Assembly (NCBI RefSeq): GCF_009707365.1
Contig: NZ_CP046122.1
Span: 62,001-126,000, forward strand
Source: Microlunatus sp. Gsoil 973
Lineage (GTDB): Bacteria; Actinomycetota; Actinomycetes; Propionibacteriales; Propionibacteriaceae
Length of the DNA stretch: 64,000 bases
Reading direction: 5' to 3'
The notes below the pieces were generated by a model. That model was given only the letters and a program-made list of their open reading frames with translations. It did no database searches and was not told the origin of the DNA. The translations under genes were made by a program, and so were the position numbers. Of this stretch, positions 62,602 through 64,000 are shown in pieces; positions within the stretch are counted from its first letter, which is position 1; every line of letters starts with the position of its first letter.

Positions 62602-63783
62602 ATGGCGGGTCGCAGCAGGTGCGGCACGGCTGCCGCGGCATTGGCCTCACTCCTCGTCCTGAGCGCCTGCGGTGGCGGTCGAACCGGGGGGTACGCCCAC
62701 GGTGACCCCGAGCGCCGGAGGCAACGCCGGCGGCGCCGTCAAACTCGCCTTCATCGGGCCGTTGAGCGGCGCGCATTCCGACCTGGGTTTCGCTGTTCGT
62801 GACGGTGCACGGGTGGCGGTTCAGCAGGCGAAGGATTCCGGTGTCAAAGTTGATCTTGTCGAGGGCGACACCCAGGTTGATCCGGCGCAGGCGAGTGCCA
62901 TCAAGGGCCGGTTCATCAACGATCCCGGTGTTGTCGGTGTGGTCGGTCCGTCACTGTCGGATGAGACCAGGACGCTGCTTCCTGACCTGGAGGCCAACAA
63001 TCTGGCGATGGTCTCCGCGTCGGCGAGCGACGTCGCACTGCCGACGGTGGTGCCCAACGAAGCGGTGTTCCACCGGGTCGTTCCTGACGACACCGCAGCA
63101 GCAGCCGGTATCGCTTCCTACATCGTGAAGGAGGTCAAGCCGCACAGCGTCGTCTATGTCAACGACAGCAGTGACTACGGTAGAGGCCTGGCGGACGCGA
63201 CGATGAAGGCGGTTGCGGCGACGGGCATCCCGGGCCAACCGCTCACCATTGACCCGAACACGCAGGACCTCGCACCGGTCCTTGCCAACATCAAGGCGGC
63301 CAACCCTGATCTGGTCTTCTACGGCGGCTATGTCAGCAACGCGGGTGCGTTGGTAAAGCGGCTGCGCGACATCGGCGTCACTGCGAAGTTCATCAGCGGT
63401 GAGGGGGCGCTCGACCCGGGATTCGTCACCACCGCAGGGGCACCAGCGGCCGAGGGCGCGATCTTCGCGTGCTCATGCAGGTTCCCGGCGGCCGATGCCG
63501 GCGGGGCGCTCGGACGGTTCGCCACGCAGTACGCACAGATCAACAAGGTGCACCCCTCGACGCGTACTCCGCCGAGGGGTACGACGCGGCAAACGTCCTG
63601 ATCAACGGCATCAAGGCCGGGGACACCGACCGCACCAAACTGTTGCAATACGTCGACCACTACCCGTCGACCCCGGGTGTGGCGAAGACGATCGCCTTCC
63701 AGAACAACGGCGACATCCAAGACTCAGGTGTCATGATCTACAAGGTGATCAACAGCAAGATCACGGTGGTGGGCCCGAACTAG
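62602..63783 (+). CDS. branched-chain amino-acid type ABC substrate-binding lipoprotein, two frameshifts
   Basis: The start MAGRSRCGTAAAALASLLVL runs to a lipobox (LSAC). The main body is in the +1 frame (AVKLAFIGPLSGAHSDLGFA, YVNDSSDYGRGLADATMKA, FYGGYVSNAGALVKRL), a Leu/Ile/Val-binding-protein fold. The last 80 residues (APLDAYSAEGYDAANVLING to VVGPN) return to another frame. Breaks are near 62670-62690 (one base extra) and 63545-63551 (one base missing, probably a G in AAGGGT). The mature protein would be about 370 residues. No permease genes are within the window. Confidence 0.82.
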
Positions 63784-63816
63784 CGTGCGACGTTCGGACC
63801 CACCGATCCGCGATGA

Positions 63817-64000
63817 TCATGAAGTGGGTCGGAGGAGACCCACCAGGCCGTGCTGTTCGTCATCTGGTCCGGCGCTGAACCAGATCGCGTCGGTGCCGCC
63901 GGCCACCGGATCCCCGACGACCAGCGCCCACAGACCGTCGATCATCAGCGACCGACCGGATGTGCCGCGCAGCGTGCCCTGCGGTTGTCCGGTCTGCGGG
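63817..64000 (-). CDS. C-terminal end of a TIGR03118-type protein, partial
   Basis: Sixty residues are visible up to the TGA at 63817-63819. The segment SLMIDGLWALVVGDPVAGG followed by AIWFSAGPDDEQHGLVGLL matches the end of TIGR03118 proteins, a beta-propeller-like secreted family of unknown role. The 5' part lies beyond the window, so function and start cannot be judged. It converges on the substrate-binding protein gene. Confidence 0.75.
   Translation of the reverse strand, partial: PQTGQPQGTLRGTSGRSLMIDGLWALVVGDPVAGGTDAIWFSAGPDDEQHGLVGLLRPTS

Overview
The window is GC-rich actinobacterial DNA. I infer a member of the Propionibacteriales, perhaps Microlunatus-like. The evidence is the GC-biased codon use, the frequent GTG starts, the MurT/GatD pair, the CysO/Mec/CysM cysteine pathway, and a gene order that follows the Mycobacterium tuberculosis block Rv1330c-Rv1341 (pncB, clpS, DUF2017, mec, cysO, cysM, murI, MBL hydrolase, rph, rdgB). 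The species assignment is inference only.

Layout. 1-7 kb: end of a DEAD/DEAH-type helicase, a Tat lipoprotein with M15/extensin-like metal motifs, MarR, a DUF2510-RDD membrane protein, YjbR, and the NAD salvage pair pncB-pncA (pncA frameshifted). 7-24 kb: the conserved housekeeping block, interrupted by a copper P-type ATPase with a CsoR-like operator, a GH78 rhamnosidase, a YdcF protein, an FAD reductase and a FUSC protein. The block continues with thyA (frameshifted), folA and an aquaporin. 24-30 kb: tRNA-Leu, a divergent DUF4188/MerR pair around a perfect 24-bp palindrome, YciI, a peroxiredoxin, DUF3618, a GroES-like protein, DedA, a kinase-like protein, a flavoprotein and an SDR. 30-36 kb: a nitrite/nitric-oxide module made of a Cys-containing HTH regulator, a membrane-cupredoxin-NirK fusion, a coupled NnrS-like membrane protein and a divergent hemerythrin-DUF2249 protein.

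36-49 kb is the accessory region. It holds two excalibur-domain secreted proteins (one an HNH nuclease), an Ltp-repeat protein, an HdeD-lipase fusion, a 594-aa protein with an LQRTIGN-type N-terminal motif, a frameshifted DUF6766 gene, a lipoprotein with a coupled 27-aa membrane peptide, a wrecked Gfo/Idh/MocA oxidoreductase, a possible ligase-fold/transmembrane/extracellular fusion protein, and a decayed RepSA-type replication initiator lying against the 3' end of tRNA-Lys. The last is the footprint of an old integrative element.

49-64 kb returns to core-like genes: murT-gatD and a coupled FAD oxidoreductase, a CHY zinc finger protein, ThuA, glpD, an ECF42-type sigma factor with its DGPF/YCII partner, tRNA-His, orn, and a GGDEF-EAL protein followed by a processive GT2 glycosyltransferase and a small membrane protein, probably a c-di-GMP-linked exopolysaccharide unit. 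The window ends with a doubly frameshifted branched-chain amino-acid binding protein and the C-terminal end of a TIGR03118-type protein.

Four otherwise intact genes carry single-base indels. Reads should be checked before any of them is called a pseudogene.
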